Assembly (NCBI RefSeq): GCF_004919685.1
Contig: NZ_SMYZ01000021.1
Location: 280,746-344,745, forward strand
DNA: 64,000 bases
DNA from: Mesorhizobium norvegicum
Lineage (GTDB): Bacteria > Pseudomonadota > Alphaproteobacteria > Rhizobiales > Rhizobiaceae
Direction: 5' to 3'
The translations under genes were made by a program, and so were the position numbers. This document shows positions 39,288 to 47,442 of this stretch, in pieces; position 1 is the stretch's first letter, and each line of letters opens with the position of its first letter. The notes under the pieces were generated by a model. That model did no database searches, had not been told where the DNA came from, and worked only from the letters and a program-made list of their open reading frames with translations.

Positions 39288-40394
39288 ATGCTGCAAAAAT
39301 CCGGATTGTCGCCCAGCCGCTCGGCTGACCAAGATGCTGTGCCGAAAAATAGTGCGCCGAAGAACGGGGCGCAAAGCTCGGCCGATCATGCGTCGCTTAC
39401 CTATGTCAGCGATGCTGAGCCCGGTATCCGGCGACTGAAGACAGGCAAGGGGTTTTCCTACAAGGGGCCGGACGGGCGGCCGGTTCCCGACACTACCACG
39501 GCGCGCATCGATGCGATCGTCATTCCGCCGGCCTGGACGGATGTGTGGATTTCGCCCGAGGCCGCCGGCCATATCCAGGCAACCGGCAGGGACCAGCGCG
39601 GACGCAAGCAATACCGCTACCATCCGCAATGGGCCGAAGAACGCGACGGCGCCAAATATTCGAGCCTTGTCGCCTTTGCCGAAAGCCTGCCGGATCTGCG
39701 GCGCAGGATCGACAGCGATCTGCGCCGTCACGGCCTGCCGCTCGAGCGTGTCGTCGCTGCGGTCGTCTGGCTGCTCGACAACACGATGATCCGGATCGGC
39801 AATGCCGCCTACGCCCGCGACAACAAGAGTTTCGGGCTGACCACATTGCGCGACCGGCATGTCGATATCGTTGGTTCCAGCCTCCGTTTTGCCTTCAAGG
39901 GCAAGTCCGGCAAGGAGTGGAAGCTGAAGCTGATCGACCGCCGCATCGCTGGAATCGTGCGTGGCGCGCAGGACCTGCCTGGCCAGAAGCTGTTCCAGTA
40001 TCTCGATGAGGACGGCGGCAGGCGGCCAGTCCGCTCCGAGGACGTCAACCGCTATATCCGCGAGGCTGTTGGCGATGCGTTCAGTTCGAAGCATTTCCGC
40101 ACCTGGGGCGGCACCATCCATGCAGCCTCGCTGTTTGCACAGACGGAGTTGCCGCAAAGCCAGGCGCTGCAAAAGCGGGTGATGAACAGCGTCATCGACA
40201 AGGTTGCCGAGCGGCTGGGGAACACGCGCGCCGTCTGCCGCAAATGCTACATCCATCCGCAGGTCTTCGAAGCCTGGTCAGAGGGGCGATTGCTGGACGA
40301 AATGGCGCAGGCCAACAAGCGCAAGCACTCGATCGATGGTCTCGATGACGAGGAGGCTCTCGTGCTGCGATGGCTGAAGGTGCGCGAAAGCTGA
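39288..40394 (+). CDS. DNA topoisomerase IB
   Basis: The product is 368 residues from the ATG at 39288 (GGAG six bases upstream). It is a poxvirus-like type IB topoisomerase that relaxes supercoils through a 3'-phosphotyrosyl intermediate. The N-terminal DNA-clamp domain includes RLKTGKGFSYKGPDGRPVPD. The catalytic domain has IRIGNAAYARDNKSFGLTTL, FRTWGGTIHAASLFA and the nucleophile Tyr in CRKCYIHPQVFEAW. The gene is intact and followed by an intrinsic terminator. Confidence 0.95.
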   Translation: MLQKSGLSPSRSADQDAVPKNSAPKNGAQSSADHASLTYVSDAEPGIRRLKTGKGFSYKGPDGRPVPDTTTARIDAIVIPPAWTDVWISPEAAGHIQATGRDQRGRKQYRYHPQWAEERDGAKYSSLVAFAESLPDLRRRIDSDLRRHGLPLERVVAAVVWLLDNTMIRIGNAAYARDNKSFGLTTLRDRHVDIVGSSLRFAFKGKSGKEWKLKLIDRRIAGIVRGAQDLPGQKLFQYLDEDGGRRPVRSEDVNRYIREAVGDAFSSKHFRTWGGTIHAASLFAQTELPQSQALQKRVMNSVIDKVAERLGNTRAVCRKCYIHPQVFEAWSEGRLLDEMAQANKRKHSIDGLDDEEALVLRWLKVRES

Positions 40395-40416
40395 CTGGCG
40401 CCGACCGGCGGCCGCC

Positions 40417-40440
40417 AAATCCGCCGCATCGGATTTTTTT
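40417..40440 (+). terminator. Intrinsic terminator after topoisomerase IB
   Basis: The stem AAATCCG/CGGATTT (40417-40423 with 40430-40436) has a six-base loop and is followed by a T-run to 40440. It separates the topoisomerase gene from the ECF-type promoter that begins at 40451. Confidence 0.8.
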
Positions 40441-40450
40441 ATCGACGTCG

Positions 40451-40477
40451 TGTCGGGATCGGTCTTACTGTTTCGTC
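40451..40477 (+). promoter_or_regulatory. Candidate ECF-sigma promoter of the YCII-ECF operon
   Basis: TGTCGG (40451-40456) and CGTC (40474-40477) are separated by 17 bases, the -35/-10 pattern described for ECF41/ECF42-type promoters. It lies 24 bases before the YCII gene, whose operon encodes the matching sigma factor, so it is probably autoregulated. Confidence 0.6.
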
Positions 40478-40501
40478 CTTTGACAGAGAAAAGGACCAGC
40501 C

Positions 40502-40876
40502 ATGCTCTACGCAATCCTCTGCTATGCTTCCGAAGATGTCGTCTGCTCGTGGAGCAAGGCACAGGACGACGAAGTCATGGCCAATCTCCTCGACGTTCAG
40601 GACAAGTATGCCAAGGCCGGCCGGCTTGGCCCAGTGGCGCGACTTTTGCCGACCACGGCGGCGACGACACTGAGGAAGGTCAAGGGCGAAGCGGTCATCA
40701 TCGACGGTCCGTTTGCCGAGACCAAGGAACAGTTCCTCGGCTTCTACACGCTTGAATGCGCCGATCTCGACGAGGCGGTGGAATTCGCCCGTGAACTTTC
40801 CGAGGTCAATCCGAGCGGCGGCTCCTATGAGATCCGGCCGGTCTCGATCTTCAATCCCGCCAGGGTTTCCGCATGA
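40502..40876 (+). CDS. YCII/DGPF-domain protein
   Basis: The product is 124 residues with AAGGACC before the ATG. The single YCII-related domain carries the DGPF motif in VIIDGPFAETKEQFLGFYTL, and the N-terminus MLYAILCYASEDVV is typical. These small ferredoxin-like-fold proteins are regularly encoded next to ECF42 sigma factors; their biochemical function is unclear. The stop overlaps the ATG of the sigma gene, so expression is coupled. Confidence 0.93.
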   Translation: MLYAILCYASEDVVCSWSKAQDDEVMANLLDVQDKYAKAGRLGPVARLLPTTAATTLRKVKGEAVIIDGPFAETKEQFLGFYTLECADLDEAVEFARELSEVNPSGGSYEIRPVSIFNPARVSA

Positions 40877-42147
40877 CCGAACTCGCCTGGATCAGCTCGG
40901 CGATCAGCGTCGCCCGCCCGCAGGCGATGGGCGCGCTGCTGCGTTATTTCCGCGATCTCGATACGGCGGAGGAAGCTTTCCAGGATGCGTGCCTCAGGGC
41001 GATCAAGAACTGGCCGCAGAACGGGCCACCGCGTGATCCCGCGGCCTGGCTGATCTTTGTCGGCCGCAACAGCGGCATCGATGCGGTGCGCAAGCGCGCC
41101 AAGCAGGCGCCGATGCCGGAGGAAGACCAGATTTCCGACCTGGAAGACGCCGAGAGCGATATCGCCGAGCGGCTGGACGGGGCGCATTACCGGGATGACA
41201 TTCTGCGGCTGCTGTTCATCTGCTGCCATCCCGATCTGCCGGCAACGCAGCAGATCGCGGTGGCGCTGCGCATCGTCTCGGGCCTCACCGTCAAGCAGAT
41301 CGCGCGCGCCTTCCTGGTTGGCGAAAGCGCCATGGAGCAGCGCATCACCCGCGCCAAGGCACGCATTGCGGACGCCGGCGTGCCGTTCGAGACGCCGGGC
41401 GCCGTCGAGCGCTCCGAGCGGCTCGCCGCTGTCGCCGCCATGGTCTACCTGATCTTCAACGAGGGCTATTCGACCAACAGCGGCGAGGCGCCGGCCCGCG
41501 CGCCGCTGTGCGAAGAGGCGATCCGGCTGGCACGGCTGTTGCTGCGGCTGTTCCAGACCGAGCCGGAGATCATGGGGCTGACGGCACTGCTGCTTCTGCA
41601 GCATGCGCGCGCACCGGCTCGATTTGACGAGAGCGGCGAGATCGTGCTGCTCGAGGATCAGGATCGCAGCCTGTGGAGCCGCAAGATGATCGATGAGGGG
41701 CTGGCGCTGGTCGACAAGGCGCTGCGCCATCGCAAGCCCGGCCCCTATCAGGTGCAGGCGGCTATTGCCGCGCTGCATGCGCGGGCCGAAAAGGCCGAGG
41801 ACACCGACTGGAACGAGATCGACCTGCTTTACCGCTTGCTCGAGCAGATGCAGCCATCACCTGTGGTCACGCTCAACCGGGCCGTCGCGGTCTCGAAGGT
41901 GCGTGGACCGGTAGAGGCGCTCGCCATGATCGAGCCGCTGGAAGACCGACTTTCCGGCTATTTCCACTTCTTCGGCCTCAAGGGTGGCCTTTTGATGCAG
42001 CTTGACCGGGGCGAGGAGGCGCGCGTCGCCTTCGACCGCGCCATCGCGCTTGCCAATACGGCGGCGGAAGCAGCCCATATCCGCATGCACATCGACCGGC
42101 TGATGAAGGACGGCGCCGTGCGCCCGCCGGCGAAAAAGGCAAACTGA
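40873..42147 (+). CDS. ECF42-type RNA polymerase sigma factor with C-terminal extension
   Basis: The product is 424 residues, much longer than a plain ECF sigma (about 180). Sigma region 2 (DLDTAEEAFQDACLRAIKNW, PAAWLIFVGRNSGIDAVRKR) and region 4 (LRIVSGLTVKQIARAFLVGE) occupy the first about 180 residues. A conserved C-terminal extension of about 240 residues follows, with DWNEIDLLYRLLEQMQPSPV and TPR-like helices. ECF42 factors lack an anti-sigma factor and are thought to be controlled through this extension. It is coupled to the YCII gene, and a matching promoter lies upstream. Confidence 0.93.
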   Translation: MTELAWISSAISVARPQAMGALLRYFRDLDTAEEAFQDACLRAIKNWPQNGPPRDPAAWLIFVGRNSGIDAVRKRAKQAPMPEEDQISDLEDAESDIAERLDGAHYRDDILRLLFICCHPDLPATQQIAVALRIVSGLTVKQIARAFLVGESAMEQRITRAKARIADAGVPFETPGAVERSERLAAVAAMVYLIFNEGYSTNSGEAPARAPLCEEAIRLARLLLRLFQTEPEIMGLTALLLLQHARAPARFDESGEIVLLEDQDRSLWSRKMIDEGLALVDKALRHRKPGPYQVQAAIAALHARAEKAEDTDWNEIDLLYRLLEQMQPSPVVTLNRAVAVSKVRGPVEALAMIEPLEDRLSGYFHFFGLKGGLLMQLDRGEEARVAFDRAIALANTAAEAAHIRMHIDRLMKDGAVRPPAKKAN

Positions 42148-42332
42148 GCGTCATCTGCCCATCTGGCTCAATCGTGTAGCTCGGGCTTGGACCATGCCGG
42201 GGTGGTGATTTTCCCCTGAAACGAGTAATGCCACGCCATGACTGTGCCCGAAGTGCCTTTCGGTACGCGGGCGACACGGCGAAGGCTTAACCCAGCGCCA
42301 TATGATGGCGACGGGATATGAAAGGGACAAAA

Positions 42333-43847
42333 ATGACGATAGCCAAGGAAACGACCGAGCTTCTGGCGAAACTGGGTGTGGCCAAGGAGGCGCTTGTCGG
42401 CGGCGACCTGATCGTGAAGAGCCCGGTGACGGGCGAGCAGATCGCGGCGCTGAAGACGATCTCGCCGGCTGATGCGGCCAAGGTGATCGATGCCGCGCAC
42501 AAGGCCTTCCAGGCGTGGCGGATGGTGCCGGGCCCGCGGCGTGGCGAACTGGTGCGGCTGCTCGGCGAGGAGCTGCGCGCGCACAAGGCCGAGCTTGGCC
42601 GGCTGGTCTCGATCGAGGTCGGCAAGATCCCGTCCGAGGGGCTTGGCGAAGTGCAGGAAATGATCGACATCTGCGATTTCGCCGTCGGCCTCTCCCGGCA
42701 ATTGTACGGTCTGACCATCGCCACCGAGCGTCCCGGCCATCGGATGATGGAAACCTGGCATCCGCTTGGCGTCGTCGGCGTCATTTCCGCCTTCAATTTC
42801 CCGGTCGCGGTGTGGTCGTGGAACGCAGCGCTGGCGCTGGTCTGCGGCGACGCGGTGGTGTGGAAGCCGTCGGAGAAGACGCCGCTGACCGCACTTGCCT
42901 GCGAGGCTATCTTCAAGCGTGCGGTCAAGCGTTTCGGCGCGGACGCACCGCAGGGTCTGGCGCCGGTGCTGATCGGCGATCGTGCCGTCGGCGAGATCCT
43001 GGTCGATCACCCCAAGGTGCCGCTGGTTTCGGCCACCGGCTCGACCCGCATGGGCCGCGACGTCGGCCCGCGCCTGGCCAAGCGCTTTGCGCGCGCCGTG
43101 CTGGAGCTTGGCGGCAACAATGCCGGCATCGTCTGCCCGACAGCCGATCTCGACATGGCGCTGCGCGCAATTGCCTTTGGAGCGATGGGCACGGCGGGAC
43201 AGCGCTGCACGACGCTGCGGCGCCTGTTCGTGCATGACAGCGTCTATGACGCCCTGGTTCCACGTCTCAAGAAGGCTTACGAAAGCGTGTCGGTCGGCAA
43301 TCCGCTGGAAACCTCCTCGCTGGTCGGGCCGCTGATCGACAAGGCGGCATTCGACGCCATGCAGAAGGCGCTGAAGGAAGCCACCGCCCATGGCGGCAAG
43401 GTGACCGGCGGGGCACGGGTCGAGAACGGCCACCCGGACGCGTATTATGTGCATCCGGCGCTGGTCGAAATGCAAAGCCAGGTTTCGCCGGTGACGGAAG
43501 AGACCTTCGCGCCGATCCTCTATGTAATGAAATATTCGGATTTCGACGCCGTGCTCGACGAGCACAATGCGGTGGGAGCCGGCCTGTCGTCATCGATCTT
43601 CACCCGCGACCTGCAGGAATCCGAGCGCTTCCTCGGTGTCGACGGGTCGGACTGCGGCATTGCCAATGTCAACATCGGCACCTCGGGCGCCGAGATCGGT
43701 GGTGCCTTCGGCGGCGAAAAGGAAACCGGCGGCGGCCGCGAGAGCGGCTCCGATGCGTGGAAGGCCTATATGCGCCGCGCCACCAACACGGTGAACTATT
43801 CCAAGGCGCTGCCGCTCGCCCAGGGCGTCTCTTTCGATATCGACTGA
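42333..43847 (+). CDS. amaB: Aldehyde dehydrogenase, L-piperidine-6-carboxylate / alpha-aminoadipic semialdehyde type
   Basis: The product is 504 residues from the ATG at 42333 (AAAGGGAC upstream); an ATG at 42318 is also in frame. The plan is that of ALDH7-type enzymes: GVVGVISAFNFPVAVWSWNA, Glu in AVLELGGNNAGIVCP, and the nucleophile Cys in GTAGQRCTTLRRLFVHD. MMETWHPLGVVG and IGGAFGGEKETGGGRESGSD are characteristic of the antiquitin group. It converts alpha-aminoadipic semialdehyde to aminoadipate in lysine catabolism. The gene stands alone between the sigma gene and a convergent small-peptide gene. The family call is firm; the exact substrate is inferred. Confidence 0.9.
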   Translation: MTIAKETTELLAKLGVAKEALVGGDLIVKSPVTGEQIAALKTISPADAAKVIDAAHKAFQAWRMVPGPRRGELVRLLGEELRAHKAELGRLVSIEVGKIPSEGLGEVQEMIDICDFAVGLSRQLYGLTIATERPGHRMMETWHPLGVVGVISAFNFPVAVWSWNAALALVCGDAVVWKPSEKTPLTALACEAIFKRAVKRFGADAPQGLAPVLIGDRAVGEILVDHPKVPLVSATGSTRMGRDVGPRLAKRFARAVLELGGNNAGIVCPTADLDMALRAIAFGAMGTAGQRCTTLRRLFVHDSVYDALVPRLKKAYESVSVGNPLETSSLVGPLIDKAAFDAMQKALKEATAHGGKVTGGARVENGHPDAYYVHPALVEMQSQVSPVTEETFAPILYVMKYSDFDAVLDEHNAVGAGLSSSIFTRDLQESERFLGVDGSDCGIANVNIGTSGAEIGGAFGGEKETGGGRESGSDAWKAYMRRATNTVNYSKALPLAQGVSFDID

Positions 43848-43860
43848 GAACGCTGGAGGT

Positions 43861-43879
43861 CTGATCGCCCGGCGATCAG
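43861..43879. repeat. Short perfect inverted repeat between convergent genes
   Basis: CTGATCGC-CCG-GCGATCAG lies between the aldehyde dehydrogenase stop and the end of the small-peptide gene, overlapping that gene's last codon. There is no T-run. It may serve as a two-way stop structure. Confidence 0.5.
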
Positions 43880-43968
43880 GTCGCGCAAGTCGACGGCGCG
43901 CAAACCGCCGTGACGCTGGACAGTCTTTCACGCTTGTCCAGCGTCGGCTTCTCATAGATTTTTTTCAT
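43876..43968 (-). CDS. RiPP-precursor-like small peptide (30 residues)
   Basis: The product is 30 residues with a strong ribosome-binding site (GGAGAGGAAC) before the ATG. The leader MKKIYEKPTLDKRERLSSVT contains the YxxPxL motif seen in RiPP leaders bound by RRE (PqqD-like) domains. The tail (AVCAPSTCAT) has two cysteines and several Thr/Ser. It lacks the Asp/Glu at ring position 7-9 required for a lasso peptide, and no lasso B/C, radical-SAM, LanM or YcaO gene is in the window. The start lies inside the last 17 bases of the upstream gene in another frame. I consider it an orphan modified-peptide precursor candidate. Confidence 0.6.
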   Translation of the reverse strand: MKKIYEKPTLDKRERLSSVTAVCAPSTCAT

Positions 43969-44725
43969 GCGGGTTCCTCTCCGAACAGGTGCCGCGCAAG
44001 CAGCGGCAAACCTGTAGGGAAAGCATATCACGTTTTCGCATCCCGCGCTGGGGGATGCGAACAGAGCCGGCTCTAGAAGAGATAGAGCAATCGCCGGCAG
44101 CGGCCGGCGGGAGGCCCGTCTCGAAAGCGGCATCGATGATAGCCAGCTTCACGGCCTGGGCGGTCATGTACTCCTGGTAGAAATCGCCCGACACCCACAT
44201 CACCGAGTGACCGCGCTGCCCGAGCCAGCCGACGCTGCCGAGGTCTTCGGCATCGCGCAGTTTGCGTGCCAGGTGGGTTCGCGACAGCTTGAGCCATTTG
44301 GCGAAATCGCCGATCGAGACGATACCTGTCGGGATTTGGGCGAGGCCGGCATGGTCGGGATCGACGCCCGATATCAGCCAGTCCATCACCACGCCGCCAT
44401 TGTTGAGCCAGGAGAACAGCGAAAAGGTCTGCTTGGGCTCACGCAAGGGACTGGAGGAGATCAGGCCGTCAGCCACCAGCGGTTGCACCCTGGCGGGCGC
44501 ATCGGGCCGCTCCAGAAACGTCGCCAGACAGTTCGCGCCGTCGAGACTGTCCAGCGTGTGCAGATGCGCCATCAGCCAGCCGGCGAGCGTGTCCAGCGTG
44601 TTCACTGTGGGCTGTATGGGGCGGATGCGGCCATCCTGAGTTGCCGAGAGGTACTCGATGAAATTGTAATGCAGCAACTCCTTGAGGAAGGCATCTGCGG
44701 TGTTGCGCCAGGAGATAACGTTCAC
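43952..44725 (-). CDS. Winged-helix-like protein, N-terminally shortened tandem copy
   Basis: The product is about 257 residues if it starts at GTG 44725; the open frame extends to 44806 but that part overlaps the previous gene. From RNTADAFLKELLHYNFIEYL it aligns with residue about 101 onward of the neighbour at 44757, with identical blocks such as WLNNGG, IGDFAKWLKLSRTHLARKLR and GWLGQRGHSVMWVS. The first 100 residues are missing, and the C-terminus is about 45 residues longer, running into the start of the small-peptide gene. There is no good ribosome-binding site. It may be a decaying duplicate or a specialised short form. The family is not recognised. Confidence 0.6.
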   Translation of the reverse strand: MNVISWRNTADAFLKELLHYNFIEYLSATQDGRIRPIQPTVNTLDTLAGWLMAHLHTLDSLDGANCLATFLERPDAPARVQPLVADGLISSSPLREPKQTFSLFSWLNNGGVVMDWLISGVDPDHAGLAQIPTGIVSIGDFAKWLKLSRTHLARKLRDAEDLGSVGWLGQRGHSVMWVSGDFYQEYMTAQAVKLAIIDAAFETGLPPAAAGDCSISSRAGSVRIPQRGMRKRDMLSLQVCRCLRGTCSERNPHEKNL

Positions 44726-44756
44726 GGTCCGGGCAGATATCGATCCGCGCCGAGCC

Positions 44757-45668
44757 TCAGCGGTCTTCCGGGGCTGGAAAACAGGCGTCGAAGGCCGCAT
44801 CGACAATGGCCAGCTTGGCGGCCTGGACGGTCATGTATTCCTGGTAGAAGGTGTTCGACACCCACATCACCGAATGGCCGCGCTGGCCGAGCCAGCCGAT
44901 GCTGCCGAGTTCCTCGGCGGCGCGCAGCTTGCGGGCAAGATGGGTCCGCGACAGCTTGAGCCATTTGGCGAAATCTCCGATCGAAACCACGCTGGTCGGA
45001 ATCCGGTCCAGGCCGGCATGATCGGGGTCGATGCCCGACATCAGCCAGTCCATGACGATGCCGCCATTGTTGAGCCAGATGAACAGGGAAAAGGTCTGGT
45101 TGGGTTCGCGCACCGGCTTGGAGGCAAGCAGGCCGTCCGCCACCAGAGGCTGCAGCCTGGCAACCATCTCGGGGTGTTCCAGGAACCTGGCCAAGCGGTC
45201 AGCGCCGTCGAGGCGATCCAGCGTCCGCAAATGGGCAAGGACCCAGCCGGTAAAAGTCTGCACGGTTGCCGCCGTCGGCTGCAAGGGGTGTGTGCGGCCG
45301 TCCCCGCCCGACACATATTCGGCAATGTGGTAGTGCAGCATCTCCTTGATGAAAGCGTCCGCCGTGTTGCGGCTGGCCACGGCGTGCTGGTGCACAAACT
45401 CGATGAAACGCGATACCGTCAGCTCCTTGCGGCGGTCGTTCGAGTCGCGCCTGAAATGCATGGCAAGGCCGACATGGCCCATCAGCCAACGCTGCTGCGT
45501 GGCGAAAATGGAGGCCAGCCGCGGGCTCTCTTCATAGATCCGGATCAGCGCCAGGGACTGTGCCTGAACATGGCGATGCAGGGCCGGATGGCCGGCAATG
45601 TCTTCCAGATTCAGCGCCATCCTCCTCATGTTCCGATTCAACTCCAAACGCGGAGTTGCGTTCCCCAT
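44757..45668 (-). CDS. Unrecognised protein with winged-helix-like C-terminal region
   Basis: The product is 303 residues; the ATG follows GGAAGG at a good distance. The N-terminal about 100 residues are helical and polar. The C-terminal region (VSIGDFAKWLKLSRTHLARK, then AAEELGSIGWLGQRGHSVMW) reads like a helix-turn-helix with a wing, so a transcription regulator is the best guess. No signal peptide or membrane segment is present. A shortened copy follows directly downstream, and then the RiPP-like peptide gene. Function is not known to me. Confidence 0.8.
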   Translation of the reverse strand: MGNATPRLELNRNMRRMALNLEDIAGHPALHRHVQAQSLALIRIYEESPRLASIFATQQRWLMGHVGLAMHFRRDSNDRRKELTVSRFIEFVHQHAVASRNTADAFIKEMLHYHIAEYVSGGDGRTHPLQPTAATVQTFTGWVLAHLRTLDRLDGADRLARFLEHPEMVARLQPLVADGLLASKPVREPNQTFSLFIWLNNGGIVMDWLMSGIDPDHAGLDRIPTSVVSIGDFAKWLKLSRTHLARKLRAAEELGSIGWLGQRGHSVMWVSNTFYQEYMTVQAAKLAIVDAAFDACFPAPEDR

Positions 45669-45867
45669 TTTTCAGCCTTCCACAGCTGTGTCCAGAGGGT
45701 ACCAAAGTTGGAGAGAGGCCCCTGTCCGATAGCGGCCAGTTCATGACGCTGCGTGCTAGTCTAACTGATTGCTCTGGTCAGGGCATCGGAGACATCGCTT
45801 CCGTCTGCGTTGTCGCGTCGGCTCAGTAGGCGTTTGCCTTCTTCTATCTGCTATCGGAAAAGCCGGC

Positions 45868-45889
45868 GCCTCCGAAAATCGCCGGAGGC
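45868..45889 (-). terminator. Hairpin downstream of the small secreted-protein gene
   Basis: GCCTCCG/CGGAGGC (45868-45874 with 45883-45889) has an eight-base loop; on the minus strand it is followed by GCCGGCTTTTCC. It lies about 25 bases after the stop at 45915. Confidence 0.5.
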
Positions 45890-45914
45890 ACCGTGCGATC
45901 ATTGTCGGCCTGCG

Positions 45915-46289
45915 TCAGCCGTTTGGATAGTAGCCGCCATCGGCGCCATCGCCGATGTAGATGCCGCCGCCTGAATCATCCTGCAATCGCTGATCCAGAT
46001 TCTCGATCTGGCTGAGCAAACCTTGGTACGCGCCGCCGTCCGTGGCCGAGCGATGGATTCTGTCGGCCCTCATCATCAGATCGTGCTCCTGCTCCGGGGT
46101 GATCGCCTTGGCATCCCTTGCCTCGACAATCCCCTGCTTCACGCCCTGCAACTGGTCGAGGACCGCTCTTGCCTCGACAGACATGGCCTGCGGTTCGATC
46201 CTGTGGCGGTGGACCGCGTAAGCACTCGATAACGGCACCGCCGCCAGCAGCGATGCGATTGCTATGATCCTCGGTGTGAAATTGCGCAT
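45915..46289 (-). CDS. Small secreted protein of unknown function
   Basis: The product is 124 residues. The ATG follows GGGAGG. A Sec signal peptide (about residues 1-25, ending SSAYA) precedes a charged helical region (EARAVLDQLQGVKQGIVEAR; EQEHDLMMRADRIHRSA) and a Gly/Asp/Tyr-rich tail (GGGIYIGDGADGGYYPNG). No cysteines occur in the mature part. It looks like a small periplasmic protein. No family is recognised and no functional neighbour is evident. Confidence 0.75.
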   Translation of the reverse strand: MRNFTPRIIAIASLLAAVPLSSAYAVHRHRIEPQAMSVEARAVLDQLQGVKQGIVEARDAKAITPEQEHDLMMRADRIHRSATDGGAYQGLLSQIENLDQRLQDDSGGGIYIGDGADGGYYPNG

Positions 46290-46541
46290 GGTCGCGCCTC
46301 CCTATCAACGGGAAAAGCGGTATGGATATCGCTTTCCGGACACGGGCAATCTGCTCCGTCGCGTCGCGGTGATCCTGTCATCGCCGGCGGTTCGTGGCCC
46401 GCAATATCGATATAGGGGCGTTCGAATCCCTGGGATGGCATGGAACGGAAAGTTGACAGATTGTGATCGCTGAGAGAGCCGGCAATTGTCGAGCTTGAGG
46501 GTCGCGGTCTGGACCATGGCCTCCGGCGGCGGGCGTGCTGG

Positions 46542-47300
46542 TTACATGCGCATCAGCAGGCCGCCGTCGACGGCGAGTTCGATGCCGGTGATGTAGCTCG
46601 CTGCGTCGGAAAGCAGGAACAAGGCCGCGTTGGCCATGTCCTGCGGCGTGCCGATGCGGCCGAGCGGCGCGTAACTCGCCACGGCCGAGCGCTTCTCCTC
46701 GGTGTCCCAGCGCGCCTGCAGCGGGGTCAGTGCCATGCCGGGGCAGATGGCGTTGGAGCGGATGCGCTCACCCGCCAGCTGCATGGCGAGCGATTTCGAG
46801 AGCGCGCAGACGCCGGCCTTGGATGCCTGGTAGGCGTCCTGCGGGTTGGCGTCGCCGCGATACCACTGGATGGTCGAGAAATGCACCATGGCGCCGCCAC
46901 GTCCGCCCGAGCGCATATGGGGGACGACGGAGCGCGCCGTGTGCACGAAGGATTTCAAATTGATCCTGAACACCTCGTCCCAGACATCGAGATCCATCTC
47001 GAGGGCCGACTTGTCGCGGCCGAACCACAGCACGCCGGCGACATTGGCGAGATAGTCGATGCCACCGCGCTCGCGGCCCGCCGTACCGATCGTCTGTTCG
47101 ACAAAGGCGGCGTCGGTGAGATCGCCCTGCGCGAAGGTGAGCCTGTCGTCGTAAGAAGCGAGGGAGGCCGGCCGGGCCTTCACGTCGATGGCGGTGACGG
47201 AGGCGCCGGCGTCGAGCAGCGCTAGCGTGATCGCCTCGCCCATGCCGCCGCCTGCGCCGGCGACGACCGCATGCCTGCCGGTGAAATCGTAAGCGATCAT
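46542..47300 (-). CDS. SDR-family NAD(P)-dependent oxidoreductase
   Basis: The product is 252 residues with GAGGGG before the ATG. Classical short-chain dehydrogenase motifs: cofactor loop GAGGGMGE, DLTD, NVAG, and the catalytic Ser-Tyr-Lys as FSTIQW ... AYQASKAG; the C-terminal ITGIELAVDGG is standard. It likely oxidises an alcohol. It is divergent from the aldehyde dehydrogenase gene across a 142-base region that contains the palindrome at 47388, so joint control is likely. In the proposed pathway it would turn the alcohol of a gamma-glutamyl-amino alcohol into the aldehyde. Confidence 0.93.
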   Translation of the reverse strand: MIAYDFTGRHAVVAGAGGGMGEAITLALLDAGASVTAIDVKARPASLASYDDRLTFAQGDLTDAAFVEQTIGTAGRERGGIDYLANVAGVLWFGRDKSALEMDLDVWDEVFRINLKSFVHTARSVVPHMRSGGRGGAMVHFSTIQWYRGDANPQDAYQASKAGVCALSKSLAMQLAGERIRSNAICPGMALTPLQARWDTEEKRSAVASYAPLGRIGTPQDMANAALFLLSDAASYITGIELAVDGGLLMRM

Positions 47301-47387
47301 CTGAACCCCTCGTCTGCTTCTGTCGAAATGCCGATCGAGGGTGACAATAGGGGCGGACTAAGAATCCATCAAGCGGTATTAGAAAAA

Positions 47388-47406
47388 ATTTGCCAAAATG
47401 GAAAAT
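47388..47406. promoter_or_regulatory. Operator palindrome 1 (SDR / aldehyde dehydrogenase promoter)
   Basis: ATTTGCCA-AAA-TGGAAAAT is a 19-base palindrome with one mismatched pair. It overlaps a possible -35 box TTGCCA (47390-47395), followed 16 bases later by TATCGT. A close relative lies at 50510 before the transporter operon. The XRE-cupin regulator encoded between them is the likely reader. Confidence 0.6.
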
Positions 47407-47442
47407 CGCGATATCGTACCTCAAAATGACCTCTCAGCTCGG

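Noticed and set aside
38232..40394. Glycosyltransferase and topoisomerase IB as part of the transglutaminase operon
   Set aside because: A 150-base gap, a TTG start and a stand-alone character argue for separate units; no functional link is visible.
43876..43968. Lasso peptide precursor
   Set aside because: The leader fits YxxPxL, but the core has no Asp/Glu at positions 7-9 for ring closure and no lasso B or C gene is in the window.
46405..46445. GTTCGAATCC resembling a tRNA T-loop
   Set aside because: The flanks do not form a T-stem, and no anticodon or acceptor arm pairs nearby. It is not a tRNA or a clear att site.
47398..47442. Upstream ATG start for the aldehyde dehydrogenase
   Set aside because: It lies inside the operator palindrome and candidate promoter and has no ribosome-binding site.
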